From the NCBI RefSeq assembly GCF_900111745.1, contig NZ_FOIJ01000021.1, positions 95,769 through 159,768 on the forward strand: DNA of 64,000 nt, given 5' to 3'. Positions 25,902 to 37,305 of this stretch are shown here, piece after piece. The notes beneath the pieces were generated by a model that saw nothing but the letters and a program-made list of their open reading frames with translations, was not told the origin of the DNA and made no database searches. Each line of letters opens with the position of its first letter. Position 1 is the first letter of the stretch. The position numbers and the translations under genes are program-made. This stretch comes from Stigmatella erecta (lineage in GTDB: Bacteria; Myxococcota; Myxococcia; Myxococcales; Myxococcaceae).

Positions 25902-27530
25902 TCAGTTGAGCTTGAACTGCTGGCTGGGCCCGTCGTGGCAGGGGGCCTGCACCAGGGGGTTGCCGGGCGCGGCGGGCCCTCCGCCGATGTCCAGGCACTG
26001 GCCGCTGGGCTGGGCGGTGATGCGGTAGAACCCACCGTTCACCGCGGAGAGGCCGAAGCGCTGGGTGCCGCCCGTGTGGCACGGCTGCTGGAGGAGCGCG
26101 TCCGGCGCCTCCGGGGGGCCGCTGGCGGCCTCCAGACACTGGCCGCTGTGCTGGGCCACGATGCGGTACGCCCCCGGCGACACGGGCTCGACGCGGAAGC
26201 GCTGGCTGGGCCCCATGTGACAGACGGTCTGCATGAGGCCCGCCCCCGCCTCCGCGCTGCCCCCCACCACCTCCAGGCACTGGGCACTGTGCCGCGCGAT
26301 GATCTCGAACGGCGTGGTGAGGTGGGGGTTGGTGAACAGCAGGCGGTTGGGAGAGCCCCGTCCCGGCTGGAGCACCTTGTCCACCGAGGCGTACCCGGTG
26401 AGCGCCTGGGCCACGAGGTACGGCTCCGCGGTGGGGTTGAACTCCAGGAACAGCGCCGCGGCGCCCGCCACGTGCGCGGAGGCCATGGAGGTGCCGCCCA
26501 GGCTGTGCGTGTCCGTGTCGCCGCCGGGCCCGGCCGAGACGATGCCCACGCCCGGGGCGAACAGATCCAGACACGGCCCCTGGTTGGAGAAGGGGGCGCG
26601 GCGGTCCTCGCGGTCCGTGGCGCCCACGGTGAGGGCCTCGGCGAGGCGGGCGGGGGACACCGCGCAGGCGTTGGTGTTCTGGTTGCCCGCGGACACGGCG
26701 TAGACGATGCCCGCGGCGATGGAGTTGCGGACCGCGTCATCCACCGCCTGGTTGGCCCCGCCGCTCAGGCTCAGCGTGGCCACGGCGGGCTTGAGGTGGT
26801 GGGCCGTCACCCAGTCCACCGCGCCCAGCACCGTGGACCAGGGCGCGCCGCCCGCGCAGCCGAACACGCGCACCGAGTGCAGGGAGACTTCCTTGGCCAC
26901 GCCCCACGTGGTGCCGCCCAGGATGCCGGCCACGTGGGAGCCATGGCCCTGGCAGTCCCCGGCGCCGTGGCCATCCTGCACGCCGGTGTAGTCCAGCGAG
27001 ACGCGGCCGCCGAACTCGGCGTGCGTGGCGCGGATGCCCGTGTCGATGACGTAGGCGTGCACCCCCTTGCCGGTGAAGGTGTGCGTGTAGGCGCCGTTGA
27101 ACGGCAGGTTCTGCTGGCCAATCCGGTCCAGCCCCCAGGAGGGCGCCGTCTGCACGGCGTCCGGGGTGGCCAGGCCATCCTCCACCACGTACTTCACGGA
27201 GGGCTCCGCGGCGAGCTGCTGGGCCTGGGCCTCCGAGGCCTTCACCAGGAAGCCCCGCAGCGCGTGCGTGTACGTGCGCTCCACCCGCACGCCGTGGCGG
27301 GCGGCGAACACCCGCGCCTCCTCCTCCACGTCCACGGGACGGGGGCTGGCCAGGGGCTCCCTGAGCACGACGATGTACTGCCCGGGCACCCACTCGCCCC
27401 CGGTGCGCAGCAGGCCCCGCGACGTCACCAGGCGGACCGTGGGCTCCAGGGACGACGGCCCGGACTCCGGCGAGACACAGGCCCCCAGCGCCAGCAAGGC
27501 GAGGCCGGACAGGCGCTGGCGAAGTCCCAT
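25902..27530 (-). CDS. Subtilisin-like serine protease lipoprotein with ricin-type lectin domain
   Basis: A 542-residue secreted protease. The signal peptide ends in LALGAC, a likely lipobox. An I9-type propeptide lies at about 48-118 (GQYIVVLRE to VKYVVEDG). The proteinase-K-type S8 domain has Asp163 (YVIDTGI), His196 (GHGSHVAG) and Ser348 (GGTSMASAHVAG). Residues 405-542 form three repeats ending in QCLE or QCLD and QRF or QQF, a ricin B (beta-trefoil) carbohydrate-binding domain. It probably degrades protein on glycan-rich prey or matrix surfaces, in keeping with a predatory lifestyle. Confidence 0.93.
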   Translation of the reverse strand: MGLRQRLSGLALLALGACVSPESGPSSLEPTVRLVTSRGLLRTGGEWVPGQYIVVLREPLASPRPVDVEEEARVFAARHGVRVERTYTHALRGFLVKASEAQAQQLAAEPSVKYVVEDGLATPDAVQTAPSWGLDRIGQQNLPFNGAYTHTFTGKGVHAYVIDTGIRATHAEFGGRVSLDYTGVQDGHGAGDCQGHGSHVAGILGGTTWGVAKEVSLHSVRVFGCAGGAPWSTVLGAVDWVTAHHLKPAVATLSLSGGANQAVDDAVRNSIAAGIVYAVSAGNQNTNACAVSPARLAEALTVGATDREDRRAPFSNQGPCLDLFAPGVGIVSAGPGGDTDTHSLGGTSMASAHVAGAAALFLEFNPTAEPYLVAQALTGYASVDKVLQPGRGSPNRLLFTNPHLTTPFEIIARHSAQCLEVVGGSAEAGAGLMQTVCHMGPSQRFRVEPVSPGAYRIVAQHSGQCLEAASGPPEAPDALLQQPCHTGGTQRFGLSAVNGGFYRITAQPSGQCLDIGGGPAAPGNPLVQAPCHDGPSQQFKLN

Positions 27531-27707
27531 GACGTCTCCTTCCGATGACGCCGGGCGTCAAAGGACCAGAATACCAGTCCTTTCTGGAATTTCGAAGCCA
27601 AACCCGGAGGAGGCCCTCGGGGCCATGTGTGCGCCCCCGGACCCTGGCGGGAGCGGGGGCGCACGACGGCATTGGCGGGGGGGAGCCGGGGGGGCGAGAC
27701 TGGCCGG

Positions 27708-27995
27708 GTGACACGACACTACCCTGGCTGGATCATCGGGGCGCGCGTGCTGGGCACCGCGGCGCTCGTCGGCGCGCTGGCGCTCTCCCTGCAGCCCCGC
27801 CCGGACCTGCTCGGGTTGAGCGGGGTGCTCATCGCCGTGTTCCTGGTGCTGCGGCTGGGGGCGGCGTGGTTCCTGGCCCTGCGCTTTCCGGACCCCTCGG
27901 GCCTCAACCGCCGCTCGGCCCTCCTCACCAGCGTGCTGGCGCTGGCGGCCGTGGCCTTCTGGTTCTACGTGCGCTCGCGCGGGGCGGGCGCCTAG
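27708..27995 (+). CDS. Small membrane protein
   Basis: A 95-residue protein with three hydrophobic segments (about 10-27, 32-51 and 65-85) and a short basic C-terminus (RSRGAGA). I recognise no family. The start is a GTG at 27708 (VTRHYPGW); an earlier in-frame ATG would add a GC-biased, unlikely leader. Its TAG stop overlaps the stop of convergent ychF in a shared CTAG. Confidence 0.55.
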   Translation: MTRHYPGWIIGARVLGTAALVGALALSLQPRPDLLGLSGVLIAVFLVLRLGAAWFLALRFPDPSGLNRRSALLTSVLALAAVAFWFYVRSRGAGA

Positions 27996-29101
27996 ACGTT
28001 GAAGCGGAAGTGCATGCAGTCGCCGTCCTGGACGACGTACTCCTTGCCTTCCACGCGCAGCAGGCCCTTCTCCTTCACCGCGCTCTCGCTGCCGAGCTTG
28101 ATGAGGTCCTCCCAGCGCATCACCTCGGCCTTGATGAAGCCGCGCTCGAAGTCCGAGTGGATGACGCCGGCCGCCTGCGGGGCCTTGAAGCCCGTGTGAA
28201 TCGTCCAGGCGCGGCACTCCTGCTCGCCCACGGTGAAGTACGTCTGCAGGCCCAAGAGCTTGTAGCCCGCGCGCACCACCTTGTGCAGGCCCGGCTCGGT
28301 CAGCCCCGCGCTCTCCAGGAAGCCCGGGCGCTCCTCCTCGGGTAGCTGCTGGATCTCCGCCTCCATGGCCGCGGCGAGCACCACCACGCCGGCGCCCTCC
28401 TTCTCAGCCATCTCGCGCACGGCCTTCACGTGCACCGAGGCGTCTTCCTTGCCGATCTGGTTCTCGCCGATGTTCGCCACGTACAGCACGGGCTTGTCCG
28501 TGAGCAGGAACAGCTCGCGGATGGCCGCGTGCTCCTCCTCGTTCAGCTTCTGCGCGCGCACGGTGATGGCCGAGTCCAGCCCCGCCTTGATGCGGTCGAG
28601 CAGGGCCAGCTCCGCCTTGGCCTCGTCGCCCGCCTTGCCGCCCATCTTCGCGTTGCGCTGGGAGCGCTCGCGGCGCTTCTCCACCGTTTCCAGGTCCTTG
28701 AGGCACAGCTCCGTGTCCACCACGTCCCGGTCCCGGACGGGGTTCACCCCGCCCTCCACGTGGGTGACGTTGTCGTCCTCGAAGCAGCGCAGCACGTGCA
28801 GCACCGCGTCCACCTGGCGGATGTTGGCCAGGAACTGGTTGCCCAGGCCCTCGCCCTTCGAGGCGCCGCGCACCAGGCCCGCGATGTCCACGAACTCCAG
28901 CGAGGTGGGCACCTTCTTCAGGGGCTTGATGAGGGCCGAGAGCTTGTCCAGCCGCTCGTCCGGCACGGGCACCACGCCCACGTTGGGCTCGATGGTGCAG
29001 AACGGGTAGTTGGCCGCCTGCGCGCCCGCGGCGGACAGGGCGTTGAACAGGGTGGACTTGCCCACGTTGGGCAGTCCGACGATTCCAATGGAGAGCGCCA
29101 T
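27992..29101 (-). CDS. ychF: Obg-like ATPase YchF
   Basis: A 369-residue P-loop ATPase of the Obg-HflX superfamily that binds ribosomes and modulates translation and stress responses. It has G1 GLPNVGKST near 8-16, NYPFCTIEPNVG (switch region), DIAGLVRGASKGEGLGNQFL (G3), the altered G4 region (VANIGENQ) that makes the family prefer ATP over GTP, and the C-terminal TGS-like domain (YFTVGEQECRAW to VQDGDCMHFRF). It follows the F0 ATP synthase genes by about 50 bases on the same strand. Confidence 0.97.
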   Translation of the reverse strand: MALSIGIVGLPNVGKSTLFNALSAAGAQAANYPFCTIEPNVGVVPVPDERLDKLSALIKPLKKVPTSLEFVDIAGLVRGASKGEGLGNQFLANIRQVDAVLHVLRCFEDDNVTHVEGGVNPVRDRDVVDTELCLKDLETVEKRRERSQRNAKMGGKAGDEAKAELALLDRIKAGLDSAITVRAQKLNEEEHAAIRELFLLTDKPVLYVANIGENQIGKEDASVHVKAVREMAEKEGAGVVVLAAAMEAEIQQLPEEERPGFLESAGLTEPGLHKVVRAGYKLLGLQTYFTVGEQECRAWTIHTGFKAPQAAGVIHSDFERGFIKAEVMRWEDLIKLGSESAVKEKGLLRVEGKEYVVQDGDCMHFRFNV

Positions 29102-29152
29102 GACGGCTCCTTGAACCCGCGCACACGGCGGGCCCCTTCCTGCACTTGAAAA

Positions 29153-29701
29153 CTACGAGGCGCGGCGGCTGGCCGGCGCGGTGCCCGGGGTGGGCAGACC
29201 CTTGACGAACTGCTCGGCCAGGGCGCGCTGCTTGGGGTCATCCATGCGCTCGGACAGGAGCTTGCCGGCCACTTCCATGGCCAGGTCCACCGCCAGGGTG
29301 CGCACTTCCGCGATGGCCTTGGTCTTCTGGTCTTCGATCTCGCGGCGGGCCTGGAGCTTCAGCTCCTCGGCCTCCTTGCGGCTCTTGTTCATGAGCTCGT
29401 CGCGGTACTTCTCCATGTCCGCCTGGTTCTTGCGCATCATCTCGGCGGCCTCGCGGCGGGCCTCGGCGATGGCGGTCTTCTGGTCGGCCAGGAGCTTCTC
29501 CGCCTCGGCGCGCTCGCGCTTGGCGCTCTCGATGGCGCTGGTGATCTGCTTCTCGCGCTCTTCCACCAGCGACAGGATGGGTCCCCACGCCTTCCAGCGC
29601 AGCACCACGGCCACGAGGATGAAGGTGACGAGGGTCCAGAAGATGAGGCCCGGGCGGACCTCCACGAAGCTGCTGGCGGCGAGGACGGAAGGCAGGAGCA
29701 T
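29153..29701 (-). CDS. atpF: ATP synthase F0 subunit b
   Basis: The peripheral-stalk subunit that joins the membrane sector to F1. The 182-residue product has one N-terminal membrane anchor (about 17-38, LIFWTLVTFILVAVVLRW) and a long charged coiled coil (from KQITSAIESAKRERAEAEKL onward). The ATG at 29701 is preferred because the anchor lies at the usual distance from it. Last gene of the F0 cluster. The C-terminal tail after VKGLPTPG is short and basic. Confidence 0.95.
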   Translation of the reverse strand: MLLPSVLAASSFVEVRPGLIFWTLVTFILVAVVLRWKAWGPILSLVEEREKQITSAIESAKRERAEAEKLLADQKTAIAEARREAAEMMRKNQADMEKYRDELMNKSRKEAEELKLQARREIEDQKTKAIAEVRTLAVDLAMEVAGKLLSERMDDPKQRALAEQFVKGLPTPGTAPASRRAS

Positions 29702-29827
29702 GGCGGCGTGTCCGGAAGACGGCGGAAGGAGAAGCGAAGGAGAACGGCCGGGTGCGACGGACTGCGGGGACAGCGGGCCCGGCACCCCGCGTGAGGGGGG
29801 CGCCGGACCGGACCTTCAGGCAAACCC

Positions 29828-30058
29828 TTAGGTCTTGGTGGCCAGCAGGATGCAGACCACGAGCGCGAACAGCGTGGCGCCTTCGATGAGCGCCGCGGCG
29901 ATGATCATCGTGGTGCGGATGTCGCCACCGGCGGCGGGCTGACGGCCGGTCGCGTCCATGGCGGCGGCGGCGAGCTTACCGATGCCCAGGCCGGCACCGA
30001 TGATGGAGAGGCCGGCGCCGATACCAGCGGCCAGGAAGGCAAGAGCGAGGTTGGTCAT
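29828..30058 (-). CDS. atpE: ATP synthase F0 subunit c
   Basis: A 76-residue hairpin proteolipid of the rotor ring. Two transmembrane helices flank a polar loop (ATGRQPAAGG). The ion-carrying carboxylate is the Glu in ALIEGATLF of helix 2. The ligand set around it lacks a clear Na+ signature, so proton coupling is likely. It lies between atpB and atpF, with 138 and 126 bases on either side. Confidence 0.97.
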   Translation of the reverse strand: MTNLALAFLAAGIGAGLSIIGAGLGIGKLAAAAMDATGRQPAAGGDIRTTMIIAAALIEGATLFALVVCILLATKT

Positions 30059-30196
30059 GGGAGTGCTTCGTCTTTCTTCTGCAGGGACCCACTTGTGGGG
30101 GGGTCGTTGTGTCCCTTGGGGGCTACCTCCGGAGGGCTCTCGCCTTCCGGGTCTTGTCGAGCGCCCCCGCGAGAGGGCGCTCTGAACGGGTGGGGG

Positions 30197-31234
30197 CTAG
30201 GCGTGGGCCCGGCCGTGGTCGTGGCTGGGGCCGCCTTCCTTGTGGCCGTGGCCGGGCTCGCCGTGCGCGTCATGGTGGTGGCCCATGGCCACGCCCATGC
30301 CGATGAACAGCGCCGAGAGCATGGTGAAGACATACGCCTGCACGAAGGCCACGAACAGCTCCAGCAGGTAGATGCCCATGGCGAAGGGCACGCTGACGAG
30401 CGCCACCGCGGGGTGGCCGAGCATGAAGATGAGGCCCAGCAGGAAGAACAGGACGATGTGGCCCGCTAGCATGTTGGCGAACAGACGCATCGTGAGGGCG
30501 AAGGGCTTGGTGAACAGGCCCAGGATTTCCACCGGAATCATGATGGGCCACAGCCACGGGGCCACGCCGCCCGTCAGGTGCCCCAGGTAGCCGCCCAGGC
30601 CCGCGGCACGGATGCCCGCCACCTGGGTGAGGATGAAGGTGCAGATGGCCAGGCCGCAGGTGATGGCCAGGTTGCCGGTGGCCGTGGCCATCCAGGGCAC
30701 CAGGCCCAGCATGTTCATGAAGAGGATGAAGAAGAAGGCCGTCAGCAGGTAGGGCACGTACCGGGGGCCCTCCTCCTTGCCGATGTTCTTGATGGCCAGC
30801 TCGTCCCGGACGAAGACGATGAGCATCTCGAACATGTTGGCGCCCACCCCGCGCGGCACCAGCTTGCTCTTGTCCCGGTTGCTGAAGCCCAGCACGAAGA
30901 GGATGAGCAGCACCGCGGCCAGCCACATCATCACCGTGTGCTTGGTGATGGACAGGTCCAGGCAGCCTGCGCCCAGGCCCGGAACCACCTCGCCGTGGTC
31001 CGTCATCACCTTGGTGCACGCCCCCTCGTGGAAGGGGATGAGGATCTCCGGCAGGTGGATGGACTTGTGCTCGTGGCTGAGGGGCACCTCGAACTCGTAC
31101 TCGTGCGAGTCCGACACGTGGTGGAGGATGTAGCCCGCCACGTCCTCCTTGTGCTCGCCGCCCTCCGCGGAAGGCCCCGCGGCAAACGCGGCGCCCGCGA
31201 TCAGTCCGGCGAACAGAACCATTGCCTTGCGCAT
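30197..31234 (-). CDS. atpB: ATP synthase F0 subunit a with signal-like N-terminus and His-rich tail
   Basis: The stator channel subunit; 345 residues. The C-terminal five-helix region carries the essential Arg in [11 protein letters not shown] and the [14 protein letters not shown] helix. Two additions stand out. The N-terminus reads like a cleavable signal peptide ([20 protein letters not shown]) followed by a ~60-residue His/Glu-rich segment. The C-terminus ends in about 28 residues with nine His ([18 protein letters not shown] and following), which could bind metal ions. The ATG overlaps the stop of the upstream atpI-like gene. Confidence 0.96.
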   Translation of the reverse strand: MRKAMVLFAGLIAGAAFAAGPSAEGGEHKEDVAGYILHHVSDSHEYEFEVPLSHEHKSIHLPEILIPFHEGACTKVMTDHGEVVPGLGAGCLDLSITKHTVMMWLAAVLLILFVLGFSNRDKSKLVPRGVGANMFEMLIVFVRDELAIKNIGKEEGPRYVPYLLTAFFFILFMNMLGLVPWMATATGNLAITCGLAICTFILTQVAGIRAAGLGGYLGHLTGGVAPWLWPIMIPVEILGLFTKPFALTMRLFANMLAGHIVLFFLLGLIFMLGHPAVALVSVPFAMGIYLLELFVAFVQAYVFTMLSALFIGMGVAMGHHHDAHGEPGHGHKEGGPSHDHGRAHA

Positions 31235-31632
31235 CACTCGCCTCCGCCGGACGCCTTTTTCGAGGCGGCCAACACGTAGCTGACCTCTATCCACTGCAGC
31301 ACGACGTACACACCGAAGAACCCCACGACGAACGCCGCGGCCGGCAAGCCCCGCGACACCATCGCGTACAGCCCCGCCCCCACCGCCACCGCCCTCAGGC
31401 CAAACACCAGCCCCACCGCCTTGAGCGCCGCCTGGAGGCTGCGCCGCACCGCCCACCGCTTCAGCACCAGGGACACCACCCCGGTCATCCCCGCCATCCC
31501 CGCGCCCCACAGCGCCGCCCACCGCGTCTCGGGTACCACCGGCAGCGCCGCGGCCAGCGCCAGCCCCACCCCTACCACCCCCGCCCCCACCAGCGCATGA
31601 TTCTGGAAGGATTCCTCGGAGGGCCCCTTCAC
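31234..31632 (-). CDS. atpI: AtpI-like membrane protein of the ATP synthase operon
   Basis: A 132-residue protein with four hydrophobic segments, matching the AtpI/ATP synthase I family, which assists c-ring assembly or Mg2+ supply. The start is a GTG at 31632 that overlaps the stop of the preceding atpZ-like gene (GTGA); the stop overlaps the atpB ATG (ATGA). These overlaps fix both ends although the frame stays open further upstream. Confidence 0.78.
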   Translation of the reverse strand: MKGPSEESFQNHALVGAGVVGVGLALAAALPVVPETRWAALWGAGMAGMTGVVSLVLKRWAVRRSLQAALKAVGLVFGLRAVAVGAGLYAMVSRGLPAAAFVVGFFGVYVVLQWIEVSYVLAASKKASGGGE

Positions 31633-31895
31633 CGCTTCTTCCCCAGCCGCGTCATCTCGTGGAGGAACGCGTAGAAGCCCACGCAGATCCCCACCAGGCT
31701 CAGCCCCACCAGCAGCCAGGGCTGCGTTCCCCACCACCGGTCCAGCCAGTACCCGCCCAGCACCCCCACCACCGCCCCGCCCACCAGCTTCCAGACCGCC
31801 GCCATGTACGGCGCCGCCGACCTCATCTCCCGGGCCGTGGGTGACAGCTCGCTGCCCGGCTCCGGGGGCGTCTTGTCCTGGGGCTCCTGTGCCAT
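31629..31895 (-). CDS. AtpZ/AtpI-like small membrane subunit
   Basis: An 88-residue protein with two transmembrane helices and the motif [21 protein letters not shown], typical of the F0F1-ATPase-associated AtpZ (or small AtpI) family thought to help Mg2+ uptake or rotor assembly. First gene of the F0 cluster. The ATG at 31895 has GTGAGG at normal distance; a GTG at 31907 is less well placed. The operon promoter should be in the 259 bases upstream, shared with the divergent histidine kinase. Confidence 0.82.
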   Translation of the reverse strand: MAQEPQDKTPPEPGSELSPTAREMRSAAPYMAAVWKLVGGAVVGVLGGYWLDRWWGTQPWLLVGLSLVGICVGFYAFLHEMTRLGKKR

Positions 31896-32154
31896 CGGAC
31901 GCCTCACCCACCTTCACGATTCCACGCGCGCCGGCCGCTTAGCACTGAACATGCGGCGGGCGCAACCGCTACGCTCGGCCCCCCCCGGAGGCGCTAGAAG
32001 GGGCTGGAATCACTCTGGAAAGCCCGGAGGCCCGCCGCCGGGCAAGGAGGCTCCGGGCCCCTGAGCCCGGATGCCTCCCGGCCAGCGCGGAGGCCTGGCT
32101 GGAGGTCGGCTTCCCCTGGGAGTGCCCAGGGTGCCATCTTCCAGGGCCGTGACG

Positions 32155-34776
<2,622 letters not shown>

Positions 34777-34794
34777 GGGCACCCCGGGGAAACC

Positions 34795-35430
34795 CTAGGC
34801 GCGATCCTCGGCCGCGTCGCGCCGCCGCACCGAGCCCATCACGAAGTCGATCCACCGGTTGCTGATGCCGAAGTTCCGGTCCGGACAGGCGAAGTGGTGC
34901 GCCATGTGGTGCGCGCGCAGCGCCTTGCCCCACGCCGTGCGCGGCTTGAGGAAGTGCAGCGCCCAGTGGGTGATGTCGTAGAAGAGGTAGGCGGCGACGA
35001 TGCCGCAGTAGTACGGCAGCGTCACGGAGGGCTTGCCCACCGCCCACAGCCCGGCGCCAATGAGCGTGGCCAGGGGAATGCTCACCCCCAGCGGCATCAC
35101 CAGCCGGTGCGGATCATCCGGGTACTGGTGGTGGTAGCCATGGGCGATGAAGTGGAACTGCTTGGCCAGCCGGCCCTTGCCCTCCCAATGGAAGACATAC
35201 CGGTGGATGACGTACTCCAGCAGGAACCAGGTGAGCGCGCCCGCCGCGAACCCCTCGGCCGCCAGCAGGGGCCGGGTCGTCCCGCTCCACAGCCCCCACC
35301 CCATCAGCCCCACCACCAGCGGCAGATAGAGGATGGCGGGCGTGGCGGGATGAATCCTCGAGCAGAACTCGAGGAAGGCATTGTCGAACATCCGGCCAGT
35401 CACGTGGCGTGTGTACTCGTCGTTCTTCAT
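34795..35430 (-). CDS. Fatty acid hydroxylase / sterol desaturase superfamily protein
   Basis: A 211-residue integral membrane di-iron oxygenase. The histidine boxes are clear: HRYVFH, HGYHH, a mid His (HWALHF) and HHMAHH. The residues around the boxes resemble FA2H-like lipid 2-hydroxylases rather than sterol C4-methyl oxidases. It would hydroxylate acyl chains, perhaps of the sphingolipids or unusual lipids known from myxobacteria. The ATG at 35430 is chosen by length of the family; the ribosome-binding site is weak. Confidence 0.87.
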   Translation of the reverse strand: MKNDEYTRHVTGRMFDNAFLEFCSRIHPATPAILYLPLVVGLMGWGLWSGTTRPLLAAEGFAAGALTWFLLEYVIHRYVFHWEGKGRLAKQFHFIAHGYHHQYPDDPHRLVMPLGVSIPLATLIGAGLWAVGKPSVTLPYYCGIVAAYLFYDITHWALHFLKPRTAWGKALRAHHMAHHFACPDRNFGISNRWIDFVMGSVRRRDAAEDRA

Positions 35431-35644
35431 GGAGGCACGAAGGAGCAGCGCGTCGAGCGGTTCGTCGGGTCCCGCAGCCAGGCCCTGGACCCTGGGGTGG
35501 CTATACACCCTTTCGCCAGGGGAGGGGAGATGTCGACAGGCTTTCCTTGACGCACAGCGTCGCACCCGGGCCGCGGCTGTTCACATCCATGAGAAGCACA
35601 CCGAAGGGCACCGGCCGCCGCCAATTCCTGCTAGGAGCCCAGGC

Positions 35645-36343
35645 ATGGGAGCACAGTGGAAGCACAAGGGGCGCACCGAGAACGCCGCCGCCAAGGGGAA
35701 GGTCTTCACCAAGCTGGTGAAGGAAATCATGGTCGCCGCCAAGGGCGGCGCGGACCCGGCCTCCAACGCGCGGCTGCGCATGGCGGTGGATGCGGCGAGG
35801 AAGGCGTCCATGCCGCGCGACACCCTGGAGCGCGCCATCAAGAAGGGCTCGGGCCAGCTCGACGAGCAGGTCAACTACGAGGTGGTCACCTATGAGGGCT
35901 TCGCGCCCCACCAGGTGCCCGTCATCGTCGAGTGCCTCACCGAGAACAAGAACCGCACCGCCACCAACATCCGGATGCTCTTCCGCAAGGGGCAGCTGGC
36001 CTCCAGCGGCGCGGTGTCCTGGGACTTCAACCGCCTGGGCGTCATCGAGGCCACGCCCCCGTCCGCGGACGCGGATGCCGAGACGGCCGCCATCGAGGCG
36101 GGCGCGCAGGACGTGGAGAAGGGCGAGGAGGGCGGGGCCCGGTTCCTCACCGCGCCGGCCGACCTGGACGCCGTGGGCCGCGCGCTCGCCACGCAAGGCT
36201 GGACGGTGAGCGCCTCGCAGCTGGCCTGGATCTCCAAGAACCCGGTGCACCTGGAGGGCGAGGCGCGCGCCGAGGTGGAGGCCTTCCTGGAGGCGCTCGA
36301 CGAGGACGACGATGTGCAGACGCTCTTCGCTGGCCTGCGCTGA
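35645..36343 (+). CDS. YebC/PmpR-family protein
   Basis: A 232-residue protein of the YebC/TACO1 family, which acts either as a DNA-binding regulator or as a translation factor that relieves ribosome stalling. The N-terminus reads [19 protein letters not shown] instead of the usual AGHSKWANIKHRK, an altered version of the ribosome-facing segment. The rest is canonical: [34 protein letters not shown] and GAVSWDF. AGGAG precedes the ATG. Confidence 0.93.
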   Translation: MGAQWKHKGRTENAAAKGKVFTKLVKEIMVAAKGGADPASNARLRMAVDAARKASMPRDTLERAIKKGSGQLDEQVNYEVVTYEGFAPHQVPVIVECLTENKNRTATNIRMLFRKGQLASSGAVSWDFNRLGVIEATPPSADADAETAAIEAGAQDVEKGEEGGARFLTAPADLDAVGRALATQGWTVSASQLAWISKNPVHLEGEARAEVEAFLEALDEDDDVQTLFAGLR

Positions 36344-36374
36344 TGAGCGGACACTCAGCGCTTCAAAGGCCTGC

Positions 36375-36394
36375 GCCCGGCCGCGAAGCCGGGC
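36375..36394 (+). terminator. Hairpin downstream of the YebC-family gene
   Basis: GCCCGGC (36375-36381) and GCCGGGC (36388-36394) form a 7-bp GC stem around CGCGAA. It lies 32 bases after the YebC stop and 35 bases before the next gene, and could be a terminator or attenuator. No T-tract follows. Confidence 0.4.
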
Positions 36395-36428
36395 ACTCCT
36401 CCCGCGGACCCATCGCGAGAGGAGCCCC

Positions 36429-37289
36429 ATGCATCGCCGCATCGCCCTTGTCTGGCTGGTTGTGTGCTGTCTGTCCGCCACCGCGCACGCGCAGGCGGAG
36501 GCCCCCGAGCCCTTCTTCCAGGTCCGCGCCGTGGGCGAGCTGGGCTTCCTCGACGTGCACTCCAACACCGTGCGGTATGGCCGCACGGGGTCCATCTTCC
36601 GCTTCACGGAAGACGGCGGCCAGGACAACCTCCTGCCCTTCACCCGGCTGAGCCTGGAGCTGACGTGGAAGGGGCGCCACACCGCCGTGTTCCTGTACCA
36701 GCCGCTGGAGGCACGCGGGGAGACGGTGCTCGGCCGGGACATCACCTTCTTCGAGGACGTGTCCTTCCCCGCGGGCACGCCCCTGAACGTGCGCTACGCC
36801 TTTCCCTTCTGGCGGGCCAGCTACCTGTATGACTTCTTCGCCGGGCAGGCGTACGAGCTGTCCGTGGGCGCGTCCCTGCAGCTGCGCAACGCCACCACCA
36901 CGTTCACCTCGGCGGATGGCGCGCGGCGCTGGTCCAGCCGGGACGTGGGGCCGGTGCCCATCCTCAAGGTGCGGGGCCGCTACACGTTCGGCTCGGGCGT
37001 GTGGCTGGGCCTGGAGGTGGATGGCATCTACGCCTCGGGCGGCCTGCTCAGCCGGGACAACACCGCCGACAGCTTCAACGCCAGCCTGCTCGATGCCAGC
37101 GCCCGCGCGGGCATGCGCGTCACCCCGCAGGTGGAGGTGTACCTCAACCTGCGCTACCTCGGCGGGGGCGCGCGCGGCACGGACGAGGAGGAGGCCGCCC
37201 AGGGGCTCGGCGACGGCTACAGCAGCAACTGGCTGAACACCGCCACCGTCTCCCTGGGCTTCCTCTACCGGCTGCCCGTGGGCAACTGA
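36429..37289 (+). CDS. Predicted outer-membrane beta-barrel protein
   Basis: A 286-residue exported protein. The signal peptide is 1-21 (ends TAHAQA). The mature protein alternates hydrophobic and polar residues in many short strands (FTRLSLELTW, HTAVFLYQ, LRNATTTFT, ATVSLGFLYRL), and ends close to an aromatic/hydrophobic strand, as in outer-membrane barrels. Family and cargo are unknown. GGAG lies before the ATG at 36429. Confidence 0.68.
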   Translation: MHRRIALVWLVVCCLSATAHAQAEAPEPFFQVRAVGELGFLDVHSNTVRYGRTGSIFRFTEDGGQDNLLPFTRLSLELTWKGRHTAVFLYQPLEARGETVLGRDITFFEDVSFPAGTPLNVRYAFPFWRASYLYDFFAGQAYELSVGASLQLRNATTTFTSADGARRWSSRDVGPVPILKVRGRYTFGSGVWLGLEVDGIYASGGLLSRDNTADSFNASLLDASARAGMRVTPQVEVYLNLRYLGGGARGTDEEEAAQGLGDGYSSNWLNTATVSLGFLYRLPVGN

Positions 37290-37305
37290 GCCGCCCGGCC
37301 GGGGC

